Shown here: positions 36,061-44,730 of the stretch, piece after piece | How positions within the stretch are numbered: position 1 is the stretch's first letter | How the letters are laid out: every line of letters starts with the position of its first letter | NCBI RefSeq assembly: GCF_002025665.1 | Contig: NZ_CP018786.1 | Coordinates: 3,596,001 to 3,660,000 of the forward strand | DNA length: 64,000 bases | Reading direction: 5' to 3' | DNA from: Chryseobacterium indologenes | GTDB taxonomy: Bacteria; Bacteroidota; Bacteroidia; Flavobacteriales; Weeksellaceae | The notes under the pieces: generated by a model | Seen by the model: only the letters and a program-made list of their open reading frames with translations | Databases searched by the model: none | What the model was told of the DNA's origin: nothing | Made by a program: the position numbers and the translations under genes

Positions 36061-36330
36061 ATGAGGGGAGATTTAGGAAGTATGAGAACGTCGGATATGA
36101 CACTTAACGAACTTTTGGTAGCTTTTAACAGACTATCCATGGTTCAAAAAATCACAATGGATTTATCGGAGTTTTGCGAGGTAACAGGAAAGGGACAAAA
36201 AGAAGTCTATGCGCTTCTACGTTGTCAATATTATCCTGATGAACTGATCATAGGAGGCTATGAAGGAAGAAGGAGGAAAAAGAAATTATTGTTTGACACT
36301 CAAAAGGTTCTAGAATGGATGAGAAGGTGA
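36061..36330 (+). CDS. Small HTH DNA-binding protein
   Basis: 89 residues. An N-terminal helix (MTLNELLVAFNRLSMVQKIT) is followed by DLSEFCEVTGKGQKEVYALL, a helix-turn-helix of the AlpA/excisionase type, then a basic wing (GGYEGRRRKKKLLF) and DTQKVLEWMRR. It begins 60 bases from the scaffold gene on the other strand, and its last codons overlap the next gene. It may regulate the plus-strand island inside the head module. Confidence 0.65.
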   Translation: MRGDLGSMRTSDMTLNELLVAFNRLSMVQKITMDLSEFCEVTGKGQKEVYALLRCQYYPDELIIGGYEGRRRKKKLLFDTQKVLEWMRR

Positions 36331-36602
36331 GAATTGCAAATTGTATTGCAAAATTGTCTGTAATTAATTATATCAACTCGCTGTCTGCGGGATTTATGGA
36401 TGTGTTGGCTATTAATGATAAAATTAAGATAGAGAGAAGAAAACTGGAAAAACTTGCAAGCAAGGAAAAAGCTGATCTCTATTACAATTATTTAGTTAAA
36501 ATAGCCTATGAAAATCTATATGAATCTAATAGTAGTTTTATCTTAAAGAAACTCAGAGAAATAAATACAGCAATTGAATTAGACAACAATGCAGCCGATT
36601 AA
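36315..36602 (+). CDS. Hypothetical protein in plus-strand island
   Basis: 95 residues, helical and charged (NDKIKIERRKLEKLASKEK). It overlaps the HTH gene by 16 bases. No family is recognised. Co-transcription with the HTH gene is likely. Confidence 0.5.
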   Translation: MDEKVRIANCIAKLSVINYINSLSAGFMDVLAINDKIKIERRKLEKLASKEKADLYYNYLVKIAYENLYESNSSFILKKLREINTAIELDNNAAD

Positions 36603-36686
36603 ATGTGGAAACTATTTTATAGTCCAGAATACTAAACTACTGGACAAATTAACTATCCAGTATTATGTTATAAATTTGAATTGATT

Positions 36687-36950
36687 ATGGAAGAAATATT
36701 AAAAATACTTGATCTTAAACTGAAAATAGCTTACGGAGCTGGATTCAGTGATGGAGAAGAGATTGGATTGGAACAAGAAGATATATTCTTTTCTCGTTTA
36801 AAAGTAGATGATTTACAAAATGCTATTAAAGAATATGCAGAGAATTGTATTAAAGCATCTTTTGATAAACTATCTGAAAATGTAGTTGGTGAACATTGTT
36901 TCATTCATGTTTCTGAATTTAAAGACGATGATAATATAGTATTACTCTAA
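36687..36950 (+). CDS. Hypothetical protein in plus-strand island
   Basis: 87 residues from the ATG at 36687 (MEEILKILDLKLKIAYGAGF). A repeated GxxDGEExGLE-like acidic loop follows, then a helix (NAIKEYAENCIKASFDKL). Function unknown. Confidence 0.5.
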   Translation: MEEILKILDLKLKIAYGAGFSDGEEIGLEQEDIFFSRLKVDDLQNAIKEYAENCIKASFDKLSENVVGEHCFIHVSEFKDDDNIVLL

Positions 36951-36982
36951 TTTGAATTGAAATAAAAAAAGAAATTGAGGAC

Positions 36983-37135
36983 TTGAAAACAGCCCTTAAA
37001 AGAAATATTGACGAATTTCTAAAATCGAATCCGGGGTTAGATCTGAATATTGAGATTGAAAAAGAAACGTTCGGATTTATAGGTGGTAATGCAGTATCAA
37101 CCTACAATCCAAAAATAGAAGTAATTTTGAAATAA
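36983..37135 (+). CDS. 50-residue hypothetical protein, TTG start
   Basis: Starts at a TTG (MKTALKRNIDEFLKSNPGLD) and ends with TAA overlapping the next ATG (TAATG). An upstream ATT/ATA start after the TGA near 36958 cannot be excluded. The pattern LNIEIEKETFGFIGG then YNPKIEVILK is compact and protein-like. Coupling to the next gene supports reality. Confidence 0.45.
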   Translation: MKTALKRNIDEFLKSNPGLDLNIEIEKETFGFIGGNAVSTYNPKIEVILK

Positions 37136-37524
37136 TGGAAGCAAAATATATTAAAGAATTTAATCTAACCGGCAACAATATGGTTGATGTTGATAAGATT
37201 TGTAAAGACTGGAATGATAAATTTATTATTTCAACTTGGAACAATGATGGTGTCATTTCTTACGCCCTTCAAATATTTGGTAAAAAAGTAGGTGTTAGAA
37301 TTTTAAAATCTCAAATTTCTGAGGAGCAAGCAAAACAAATAATTACCAACCTTGACTTAGTTTATGTTCATGCAGGTATTCCGCAAAGCGCGGGTTCTTA
37401 CAAGACTAGAGCATTTATAGAGGAAGAAATTGAACGGCTTGAGTCCATTCAATCCGAAAAAGAAAATGAGCTTATTATTATCAACAGATTGATTTACAAT
37501 CATAGAACAAGCATTGGAGTCTGA
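37135..37524 (+). CDS. Hypothetical protein
   Basis: 129 residues. The first two thirds are mixed alpha/beta (DVDKICKDWNDKFIISTWNN, KKVGVRILKSQISEEQAKQI). The C-terminal third is a coiled coil (AFIEEEIERLESIQSEKENE). The ATG overlaps the preceding stop. No family recognised. Confidence 0.5.
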   Translation: MEAKYIKEFNLTGNNMVDVDKICKDWNDKFIISTWNNDGVISYALQIFGKKVGVRILKSQISEEQAKQIITNLDLVYVHAGIPQSAGSYKTRAFIEEEIERLESIQSEKENELIIINRLIYNHRTSIGV

Positions 37525-37587
37525 AATTAACTCCAAAACCTTTTCTTCGCACTTAAAGGAAAAGAGTTAACAATTAATATGTAAAGT

Positions 37588-37815
37588 ATGGAAAAGAAAA
37601 TCTACATGATTGTAGTAGGAGAATATGAGGATAGAGACATTGAAGCTGTTTTTGATAACGAAGGTGATCTTCAAGAGTATTTAAACAATTTTGACTGCCC
37701 TTGGACTGATAAAGTATATGTAGAAGTTAAATACTTAAACCCAATACCCGGCGGAAAAACTGAGCCGGATTACAACGATGAACGCTATCCGGCTTTTGAA
37801 AAGAAAAAGAGTTAA
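37588..37815 (+). CDS. Hypothetical acidic protein
   Basis: 75 residues: KIYMIVVGEYEDRDIEAVFD, DEGDLQEYLNNFD-like segment, then NPIPGGKTEPDYNDERYPAF. It resembles small phage proteins that begin with a strand and hold a Gly-Gly loop. Function unknown. Confidence 0.5.
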   Translation: MEKKIYMIVVGEYEDRDIEAVFDNEGDLQEYLNNFDCPWTDKVYVEVKYLNPIPGGKTEPDYNDERYPAFEKKKS

Positions 37816-37835
37816 ATTTGAAATAAATAATAAAT

Positions 37836-38183
37836 ATGAGAGAAATTAAATTTAGAGCGTAAACAAAAAGTCAAAACGAGTGGGTATTTGGCTACTTACA
37901 CAAAGATAATTCTGGTGACACTTTTATCACTTCACTTAATGGCAGAGAAACTTCATTAGTTTGGGATGGGACAGTCGGTGAATATACTGGTTTGAAAGAT
38001 AAAAATGGAAATGAAATTTATGAAGGTGATATAATCAAAGACATTCCAAATGACACTTGGAGTAAAGTTGGATATTTAACAGGACAATTTTATCCCTTGT
38101 TTGAAAAATCTTTGAAACTAAAAACTGATTTTGAAGTGATTGGAAATATACATGACAATCCTGACCTTTGGAGTGAAAGGTAA
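37836..38183 (+). pseudogene. YopX-family gene with in-frame TAA
   Basis: The start MREIKFRA is the canonical YopX N-terminus. A TAA follows at codon 9 (37860-37862), after which the frame stays open: [44 protein letters not shown]. One base change (TAA from AAA) would explain it. An internal start at 37992 could still give a truncated protein. An intact YopX lies at 53091-53522. Confidence 0.75.
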
Positions 38184-38195
38184 CGATAAAGATAA

Positions 38196-38220
38196 AGCCC
38201 CATTAAGGGGCTGTTTTTTT
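38196..38220 (+). terminator. Terminator of plus-strand island
   Basis: GCCCC-ATTAA-GGGGC is followed by TGTTTTTTT. It ends the island that begins at 36061. Confidence 0.85.
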
Positions 38221-38413
38221 ATAATTTATTAAAATAAGCATAAGTAGACCTTATCTTTTTAAAAAGCGCATCTTGATCTTCTTTAGCCAACACAATATTG
38301 CTACTTGTCAACATTACCCTTGTTCCACCATTGGGTCTAGGTTCAAGCTGGACAATATGATTAACATTTAAAGTAATTTTCGTGTCGTTTTCAGTTTCAA
38401 TTTGAATAAGCAT
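38219..38413 (-). CDS. Small FlbD-like hypothetical protein
   Basis: 64 residues: IETENDTKITLNVNHIVQLE, then PNGGTRVMLTSS. The order (residue-level strand, 'N..HI..LEP', 'T.V.L') is reminiscent of FlbD-like small proteins, but the match is weak. The next gene ends with a terminator just upstream, so it is a single-gene unit. Confidence 0.5.
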   Translation of the reverse strand: MLIQIETENDTKITLNVNHIVQLEPRPNGGTRVMLTSSNIVLAKEDQDALFKKIRSTYAYFNKL

Positions 38414-38444
38414 AGTATTAATTTTTAGTTTTCTACAAATATAA

Positions 38445-38474
38445 CAAAAAGCCCTCTTAAAGAGAAGGCTTTAA
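38445..38474 (-). terminator. Minus-strand terminator
   Basis: On the minus strand AAAGCC, inner CTCTT/AAGAG pairing, and GGCTTTTTGTT. It ends 38488-38808. Confidence 0.7.
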
Positions 38475-38487
38475 ACTTTAAACAACA

Positions 38488-38808
38488 TTATTTTTCATTA
38501 TCTTGAATGTAATTTTGTACCTCATGTATAAATTCAAATTCATTGCATTTTTCAATATCAGCTGATGAATAAAACGGATCATAGACAATACGTAATGAAT
38601 TTTCATCATTTTTTAAACCACACAATTCTTCAAAATACACCTTTTTCGGAAAGGCTTTTAATTCTTTATGCCACGATACAATACGAACCATTTCTTCGCT
38701 TTCAAAAACTTCTTCTATCGTGTAAATATCTCTATTTCCCCTTGAAATATTACCTTCATCTTGTTTAAGTTTTACAATATTTCCAACTCTTAATTCTTCT
38801 TTTTTCAT
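38488..38808 (-). CDS. Conserved 'ELRVGN' phage protein
   Basis: 106 residues starting MKKEELRVGNIVKL. Similar Bacteroidota phage proteins start ELRIGN and end with a VHxLQN motif; here FEFIHEVQNYI. The function of that family is unknown. It follows 38811-39209 by 2 bases. Confidence 0.6.
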   Translation of the reverse strand: MKKEELRVGNIVKLKQDEGNISRGNRDIYTIEEVFESEEMVRIVSWHKELKAFPKKVYFEELCGLKNDENSLRIVYDPFYSSADIEKCNEFEFIHEVQNYIQDNEK

Positions 38809-38810
38809 AG

Positions 38811-39209
38811 TTATTTAATGTATTTAAAAAATTCTGATCTAAATCTAATTTCGGGAGTGTTTTCAACAACATCTTTCCAGTATGCAATGTTTTTAGCTTC
38901 GTATTCTGGCTGTCCTGAATGCGCTAATGGTTCTCGAAGTACAATAAGAGTGTTCACCACGTTATCCGACAACATTTTATGCTGCTGAACTTGCTTCAAC
39001 AGTTTTACATGGAATTCACAAAGCATTTCATATTTTCGTTTAGTGTAATAATATGAATGAAAATGATAGCAAATAAACGGGAATTCCGGGTGAATATCTC
39101 CGGTAAGATTGCAGTCTTCAACCATTAGTAAAAGCTTGTCCGGAAGTGGCATAAAATTACAACCCTCCGTTAATTCATCATATAGTTTTTGTTCTTGGTG
39201 CGAGATCAT
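38811..39209 (-). CDS. Hypothetical protein
   Basis: 132 residues, helical, rich in aromatic residues (FPFICYHFHSYYYTKRKYEM) with several Cys and His. No family recognised. Location between the minor head gene and the YopX island suggests an accessory role. Confidence 0.5.
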   Translation of the reverse strand: MISHQEQKLYDELTEGCNFMPLPDKLLLMVEDCNLTGDIHPEFPFICYHFHSYYYTKRKYEMLCEFHVKLLKQVQQHKMLSDNVVNTLIVLREPLAHSGQPEYEAKNIAYWKDVVENTPEIRFRSEFFKYIK

Positions 39210-39325
39210 CCAGTAAAGGTACGTAAATCAATTAAAAAAGTGATCACAACTTAATGCAATCACTTAATTCATTTTTTACTTTAGCAAGTAGTAAACTACC
39301 CACAACAGTACTGCAAATTTAGTTA

Positions 39326-40363
39326 TTATTTTAGGTATTTCCTATTATCCACCATAAAAGACGGCTGAGTTTTCCAACTTTCCATTTTAGCCTTGTTTTC
39401 GTCCATGTACGTTTTAAACTGTTCAGGGACATCAGAAATATAATTCTCAGATCTTTCCGGTGATAAATTAAGCCCTTTGTTTATTTCATCAATTATTTCC
39501 TTGTCTGTTTTCCGGATGGTGAAACGTTGACACATGCAACCGATATGCCAACCACCCCATATAAAGTACTTTGGATAAATGCCTCGCAAATCATCACAAA
39601 TATCAACAATCTTATGTCTGTTACTCAGTTCGATTCTATAGCCAACAATATCATTGTTCTGCATAATACGTAACTGATCAGATTCTCGATAAGCCAAATT
39701 ATTTTCTTCTTTGGTTAAACGAATAGCATTTGCCATACTACTACGATATACACCTTGCCCAGGTTTATAAGCTTTAGCGTTCTTGCTTAAAGTCAAATTA
39801 CCGTGCTTATCTCGCACTCTTCGATAAAGCCTGTCCGGTTCTCGCAGGTACTTTTTAATTTCCCTGGCTAATTGCTGAGCGCTTTTTCCTTCAGACAACC
39901 CTAAATCAAGGGCAAATTCCAGTTCTTTTTTTGTGTTCTGAGTAATTGACCATACGCGGTCTGAGATGGTGAATTTGCCTATCTTACGCTCTTGAAACGT
40001 TTTTAATGCTTCTGCGTTACGAGGCATGGGAGCTTCTTTAAGTCTATTCAATATTTCAGCCGGAATTTTCCCGGAAATGCTATTGAGTGTAGCCAGTTTT
40101 AAAGCATCATTCTTCAAGTCTCCAACATTCCAGGAGTAAGCTGTTGACACCGTTATCAATTCACGTAAATCCGAGTTGAATTGTTTAAAAACATCTTCAA
40201 TATGCTTGGTGATCTTTGGATATTTCCGGAACTGAAAAAGCCCTTCCTTTAAAGTTGCTGGAAGGGACGAAAATACAATACTTTCAACAAGGTCATTGAA
40301 AAGCTTTTCAACGCGTCTTAAGTACTGCTCTACTCTTTTTCTATGTTGTTTGTCGAAGTCCAT
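39326..40363 (-). CDS. Minor head protein (phage Mu F-like)
   Basis: 345 residues from the ATG at 40363 (MDFDKQHRKRVEQYLRRVEK). A helical N-terminal half is followed by the Mu-F-like core: SSMANAIRLTKEENNLAYRE, SDQLRIMQNNDIVGYRIELS, then HKIVDICDDLRGIYPK and WGGWHIGCMCQRFTI with a HxxCxC metal-like motif. It acts in head assembly near the portal. Longer starts up to 40438 would overlap the lipoprotein gene. Confidence 0.8.
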   Translation of the reverse strand: MDFDKQHRKRVEQYLRRVEKLFNDLVESIVFSSLPATLKEGLFQFRKYPKITKHIEDVFKQFNSDLRELITVSTAYSWNVGDLKNDALKLATLNSISGKIPAEILNRLKEAPMPRNAEALKTFQERKIGKFTISDRVWSITQNTKKELEFALDLGLSEGKSAQQLAREIKKYLREPDRLYRRVRDKHGNLTLSKNAKAYKPGQGVYRSSMANAIRLTKEENNLAYRESDQLRIMQNNDIVGYRIELSNRHKIVDICDDLRGIYPKYFIWGGWHIGCMCQRFTIRKTDKEIIDEINKGLNLSPERSENYISDVPEQFKTYMDENKAKMESWKTQPSFMVDNRKYLK

Positions 40364-40644
40364 TACCTTTTTTTGGTTGATTCGGAACCTCCACCCAATA
40401 TAATAACACATCCAAGCATAAAACCGAAATTGTACCAACCGCCATTATTGTTCGATTCGTAAATGCCTACAGAATCACTAAATAAGCTTATAATAAATGT
40501 TATAGGTGAAATAATACCATGCCATAGTCCGTACCAAAATCCTTTTTCATTGATAGATACACATTGCGTTAGGTTGTAAGTTTCAGCAGTGCAGCTAACT
40601 AAACAAATTGCAATTATTAAAATAAAAACTATAGACTTTTTCAT
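40363..40644 (-). CDS. Small lipoprotein within the head module (moron candidate)
   Basis: 93 residues with a lipoprotein signal (IIAICLVSC, cysteine at 18), then KGFWYGLWHGIISPITFIIS and a Gly/Asn loop followed by a hydrophobic segment (FGFMLGCVIILGGG). It overlaps portal and minor head genes at both ends (4 and 1 bases). Phage lipoproteins are known superinfection-exclusion agents (T5 Llp, TP-J34 Ltp), so such a role is possible here. The GFW-GLWHG pattern recurs in small proteins of Bacteroidota. Confidence 0.6.
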   Translation of the reverse strand: MKKSIVFILIIAICLVSCTAETYNLTQCVSINEKGFWYGLWHGIISPITFIISLFSDSVGIYESNNNGGWYNFGFMLGCVIILGGGSESTKKR

Positions 40645-41975
40645 AATCCAAACGTATTAGAGTTTTCAGTTTCCGCAGCATTATTATTCTCATCACGAAT
40701 TCTCTTCATTTCTTCTACAGGATCATCAATACCCAGGTTTCGCATTGCCATTTCTACAGACATGATAGCCTGTCCACCCGTAGCATCCATCAGATAAGTA
40801 ATCTTTTCTTTCATGTCGTTGATCATGTACGGATTGTAGACAATATCAACCTCTAATTCTTCCAGCTTTTTAGCATCTTTAGTACTTAATACGTTCGCAA
40901 GGAATGCCTTGATGATATTGATACGTCTCGCCAAATAATCATCCCATATTTCACGCTTCATTTCAACTTTCAAGTGAATATCCATGAAGTAATACTGCGC
41001 AGCTACTCCGGATATAGCTCCCATAGATTTAAGTTTGTCAAAGGAAATGTCAGGCGTTTGAGTCAATTTGAAAATAATATTCCAAAGGTTGTCAAATTCG
41101 AGCTTATAGGAGTCGGTATTGTTGTTCCAAGTCATATAATCGAGCTCAGCATCCTTATCCATTTCCAGAATGGTTCCCTTCTCGCCTTTTTTAGCAAATC
41201 CTTTAATTTCTCCTTTGGCCTTAATCTTCGGTGCCACGTGATAGTCATTAATTTCCGCATGACCGGAAGCAAGTTCTTCCAAACGCTCGATTAGCGGCTG
41301 AACAATATCCCATTCGGTTTTCTTTTGAGAACCATAAACAACCGGAATTTTACCAATGATGTTTCGCTCTCTACTTTCCTCAATCCATTGCGATTCCTTT
41401 TTAAGTATAATCTTTTCTTCAGCAGTGTAAATCTCCCTGTATTCGACTTCCTTGTCATTTTCGTCCTTTACTGTAATCTCACGAACAAATGCTGTCATAT
41501 CTCCATTTTCAAATACAGGATAGAACACATCTCCCTCTGTAGGTAGGAGCTGCTTTACTCGCAATCTGTCCGCTTCTGGTGTTAAATACCAAATCTCAGC
41601 ACCTTTGGTTGCTCCATAGATCTGACGAGCAATATTCCGAGTTAATGAAACGCTTTTATTTTGATCTAAAACTGATTGTACCAAAGGCCAGACTTCAGCA
41701 TCAGTTGGAATGTAAGAAACAGGCTTACCGAAACCAAAAGCAACGATCTTATCAACAATCATCTGCTGGATAGCAAAACCGATTCTGTTAATAGGCTGCG
41801 AAGCCGTGCCTTCTTCTGTTTCCACCAGCTTATCCGGGTATTTAGTTTTATCAGTGAATATCTTGTGTGTTTCCACGTTGTATTGCAGAACAGCCTTCGA
41901 TAAATAGTCCGTGTTCGGTCTTAGTTTATCCAGCTTCTTTACTATCTCCTCTGCATCTAATCCTTTCCAATCCAT
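40641..41975 (-). CDS. Portal protein (SPP1 gp6-like)
   Basis: 444 residues: NRIGFAIQQMIVDKIVAFGF near the start, then LVKxx-type stem helices, KIKAKGEIKGFAKKGEKGTI and VAAQYYFMDIHLKVEMKREI. These fit SPP1 gp6-like portal proteins. Twelve copies form the ring through which DNA is packaged. Its place after the large terminase supports the call. Confidence 0.85.
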   Translation of the reverse strand: MDWKGLDAEEIVKKLDKLRPNTDYLSKAVLQYNVETHKIFTDKTKYPDKLVETEEGTASQPINRIGFAIQQMIVDKIVAFGFGKPVSYIPTDAEVWPLVQSVLDQNKSVSLTRNIARQIYGATKGAEIWYLTPEADRLRVKQLLPTEGDVFYPVFENGDMTAFVREITVKDENDKEVEYREIYTAEEKIILKKESQWIEESRERNIIGKIPVVYGSQKKTEWDIVQPLIERLEELASGHAEINDYHVAPKIKAKGEIKGFAKKGEKGTILEMDKDAELDYMTWNNNTDSYKLEFDNLWNIIFKLTQTPDISFDKLKSMGAISGVAAQYYFMDIHLKVEMKREIWDDYLARRINIIKAFLANVLSTKDAKKLEELEVDIVYNPYMINDMKEKITYLMDATGGQAIMSVEMAMRNLGIDDPVEEMKRIRDENNNAAETENSNTFGL

Positions 41976-41990
41976 ATATAGTAATTTTTA

Positions 41991-43550
41991 TTATCCTAAC
42001 ATTCTGCCGAGCTTTTTGAGATCTGTCTTGTTTTTGACTACAATCGGGTAGAAAGTATTCGCAAGTGCATCAAATAAGTCAATAGACCGCCCTAGGCGTT
42101 TTTTTATATCTTCTTTTGATTCAATCTGTATTTTCCCATCACTTCGGAAAAACCATTTAATTTCTGTCGCCTCCTCTTTAAACATATCATTAGGAGGAAG
42201 CATGGCATTGTGGCCGTTTTTAGGATTCAACCAATCACGAACACACCAGAAAAGATAGGCCCGCATATTCAAGAACTCGTACTGTTCCGTCGCATCCTTT
42301 AGAGGCTTGTCGTTGAGTGATGCTTTCTCAGAAAATTTACAACTGATTGCATTTTCAAGTTTCAACTCTAGTAACCTTGAATAAACACCAGCTCCCTCTC
42401 CGATAGTATCAATAGAAGCATATGCATTGGGATTTGATTTAAGTACAGAAGCAAGTTTACCAGCAACCTTCATGTGATCTGCGACTCCTGCCGAATTTGT
42501 TACATCTATTTTATCGACATAATTGCCATATCTAAACACATCAACACTGTTATCCCTTCCCATGCCAGCTACATCACTGCCGATAACTAACCTACCTGAC
42601 CTACCAGCTTCTTTATGGTTATATTCAATCCATCTTTTATTCGCTTCATCAATCCACTGCTCTGGTATAAGAGAATCCTCAGAAACCTTCGGAAATTTGC
42701 CCAGCACCTTAATCCTAAAAATATCAGTTGGACGGTAATAAATTCCATCATGTACAAAATCATCTTCTTCTAAACTAAATTCATTTGGTTGAATGATGGT
42801 GCACCAGTTATCAAGTTTATCCTGAATCCAGTTATGATCTACCTGTCCTGGAATAATTTCTTTTTTAGCAATAACATTAGGTGCATCAAGGCTATTTAAT
42901 CGGTGTTTTGACCATCGTTCGCCCTTTTGGCTCTTTGCTGCATATCCGATTGTTGTGTTTGGGTTAAAAACAAGTAGAATTCTTGAATTACCTTGTAAGT
43001 TACCTTCAATAGCTCCAAAAGTGTCGTCTGAAATACCTGAAGCCTCTGTAATCGCAAACATTGTATTTACTGCGTGGAATCCTGACCACGCCTCATGATT
43101 ATGTTCGTCGGCTTTAAAGCCTGTCAAAAACCACTCATCCCAATCAGTCCTAATGTCATAAGCATTCAATCTTCCCGGAAGCCCACCAATAAGCTTTTTT
43201 GCTTTGTTGAATAGTCGAGATATTTCAGGCATCATGATATTTTTAACCTGTCGATCCGTTGGAGCAGTTAATGCTACTTTAGTGTTTGCAATTAAATCAC
43301 CTGCATCATTCCAACGAGGTGTCAAGTACATAAAGCATATTGCTGAAACTGCCGTAACGAAATCTTTTCCTCTTGCTGTTCCGGAAGCAACTGAAGTTCG
43401 TGGATTATATTGAACGGATTCAAGGATCTTTTGTTGTTCTTTATCGAGGTTTACCCCCAAAGCATCAGAGGCAAACTTATTCCAGTCGCCTCTCCATAGA
43501 TCCACTTGTTGAATCCCTTTCAGTTCTATTTCTTTTTCACTAAGCCTCAC
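41991..43550 (-). CDS. terL: Terminase large subunit
   Basis: 519 residues. ATPase: Walker A-like GTARGKD (57-63), a D/E-rich Walker B region (TMFAITEASG). Nuclease (RNase H fold): IGSDVAGMGRDNS, YASIDTIGEGAGVY and SIDLFDALANTF acidic motifs. It pumps and cuts DNA into the procapsid. It overlaps the small subunit by 11 bases. Confidence 0.92.
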   Translation of the reverse strand: MRLSEKEIELKGIQQVDLWRGDWNKFASDALGVNLDKEQQKILESVQYNPRTSVASGTARGKDFVTAVSAICFMYLTPRWNDAGDLIANTKVALTAPTDRQVKNIMMPEISRLFNKAKKLIGGLPGRLNAYDIRTDWDEWFLTGFKADEHNHEAWSGFHAVNTMFAITEASGISDDTFGAIEGNLQGNSRILLVFNPNTTIGYAAKSQKGERWSKHRLNSLDAPNVIAKKEIIPGQVDHNWIQDKLDNWCTIIQPNEFSLEEDDFVHDGIYYRPTDIFRIKVLGKFPKVSEDSLIPEQWIDEANKRWIEYNHKEAGRSGRLVIGSDVAGMGRDNSVDVFRYGNYVDKIDVTNSAGVADHMKVAGKLASVLKSNPNAYASIDTIGEGAGVYSRLLELKLENAISCKFSEKASLNDKPLKDATEQYEFLNMRAYLFWCVRDWLNPKNGHNAMLPPNDMFKEEATEIKWFFRSDGKIQIESKEDIKKRLGRSIDLFDALANTFYPIVVKNKTDLKKLGRMLG

Positions 43551-44049
43551 TTCTGCCTGATTTCATTAAAAACGCCCCAAAGGTTAGTGTTTCTCCGTTA
43601 CTTGTTAAATCTTGTTTATCGGAAATGCCTTGAAGTCTTGCCGTCAGGTTGGCATTAAAAGCTCCAACCATAGCTCCCTCGATCTGCTGATTGTTTATTT
43701 TTTCCCTCGCCCATGTTGTGACTGTAACAAACTCCGCTCTTGATTCATAGTCTTTCCATGCATTCAGAGATATTCCTAAGTAATGACATAACGCAATTAA
43801 AGTATATGGACGCTGAGTAGGAATTTGTAAAGGCGTTCCCGCAAACTCACCGCCTTTTACTACATCATTCTTTATCCATGGGTTTTTATCAGCCCATTCA
43901 AAATATCCATGTAAGAAAGGTTCAAGTTCATCAGGATTAGCAAATTTTAACGGCCGCCCACCTTCATTGCCTACGGAAATAGTATTCCCCTCCGCAAACT
44001 TTCCGTCCGGCTTTCTTCCTTCATTCTCTTCACTCTTCTTCTTTGCCAT
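43540..44049 (-). CDS. terS: Terminase small subunit (gp3-like)
   Basis: 169 residues. The N-terminus is charged (KPDGKFAEGNTISVGNEGG), followed by an HTH-containing core (RPYTLIALCHYLGISLNAWK) and a helix leading to a conserved-looking NANLTARLQGISDKQ segment. It resembles DNA-packaging gp3-type small terminases. It binds the pac/cos region and hands DNA to TerL. Confidence 0.82.
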   Translation of the reverse strand: MAKKKSEENEGRKPDGKFAEGNTISVGNEGGRPLKFANPDELEPFLHGYFEWADKNPWIKNDVVKGGEFAGTPLQIPTQRPYTLIALCHYLGISLNAWKDYESRAEFVTVTTWAREKINNQQIEGAMVGAFNANLTARLQGISDKQDLTSNGETLTFGAFLMKSGRSEA

Positions 44050-44051
44050 AT

Positions 44052-44249
44052 CTAATTCAATTTAAACTGGTCCCACCAAAATCTGATGAATAATAAATCT
44101 AATATCAACGTAAATTTTTTATTTCTATCTGCAATTGCTGGCATTAGATCTATGTGCATCCCTAACCCTACTATGGATTTAGAAAACACTAGTCTGCCAC
44201 GCCCATTTTTAGTTTTAAAATCTCTATACATTTCTTTTTGTTTATTCAT
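44052..44249 (-). CDS. Small basic hypothetical protein
   Basis: 65 residues, basic (KTKNGRGRLVFSKSIVGLG) with an aromatic C-terminus (FIRFWWDQFKLN). Starts 3 bases from TerS. Function unknown. Confidence 0.45.
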   Translation of the reverse strand: MNKQKEMYRDFKTKNGRGRLVFSKSIVGLGMHIDLMPAIADRNKKFTLILDLLFIRFWWDQFKLN

Positions 44250-44286
44250 TCACCGCGCTCCCTGTCACTCCCTCTGCCATAGAAAA

Positions 44287-44427
44287 TTAGTTTAAACTTT
44301 TTAATTCCTCTTCTAACATTTCCATTCGCTCCATATATCCAATGGACATCAACGGATGGTCCTTAATCATATCAAGCAATATTTTCAATTCAATTATTTG
44401 AACTTTTAACCATGTTTTTCTATCCAT
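44287..44427 (-). CDS. 46-residue helical protein
   Basis: Starts MDRKTWLKVQIIELK and continues LLDMIKDHPLMSIGYMERME to EEELKSLN. Two amphipathic helices split by a DHPLMS turn. It resembles small helical proteins common in Bacteroidota phages. It lies 5 bases after the next gene stop upstream. Confidence 0.5.
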   Translation of the reverse strand: MDRKTWLKVQIIELKILLDMIKDHPLMSIGYMERMEMLEEELKSLN

Positions 44428-44432
44428 ACTCC

Positions 44433-44702
44433 CTAAATTAAAGCGTCTAACGCAATGTCTGTTATTACAAATTCCAGCAACATATCTTCATCATTCAATT
44501 CTTTTAAAAGAATAGCTTTTCTAACTTCTTGTCGAAAACCTTCATCATCTTTACCAAATACTTTATCACCTACTAATTTGAAATCATTAATCCACTTCAT
44601 TTTCACGGCAATAATTTGATAGTATCTTTCTTCACCTTCTTTTTCTATAACTAAATTTCGAAAGTCAATTTTTGCTTGTGCTAATTCTTTTTCATTGTCC
44701 AT
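44433..44702 (-). CDS. Hypothetical protein
   Basis: 89 residues, helical and acidic (IDFRNLVIEKEGEERYYQII; LNDEDMLLEFVITDIALDAL). No family known. Confidence 0.5.
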   Translation of the reverse strand: MDNEKELAQAKIDFRNLVIEKEGEERYYQIIAVKMKWINDFKLVGDKVFGKDDEGFRQEVRKAILLKELNDEDMLLEFVITDIALDALI

Positions 44703-44730
44703 TAATCCTCCCTAAATTAAAAACCAACAA

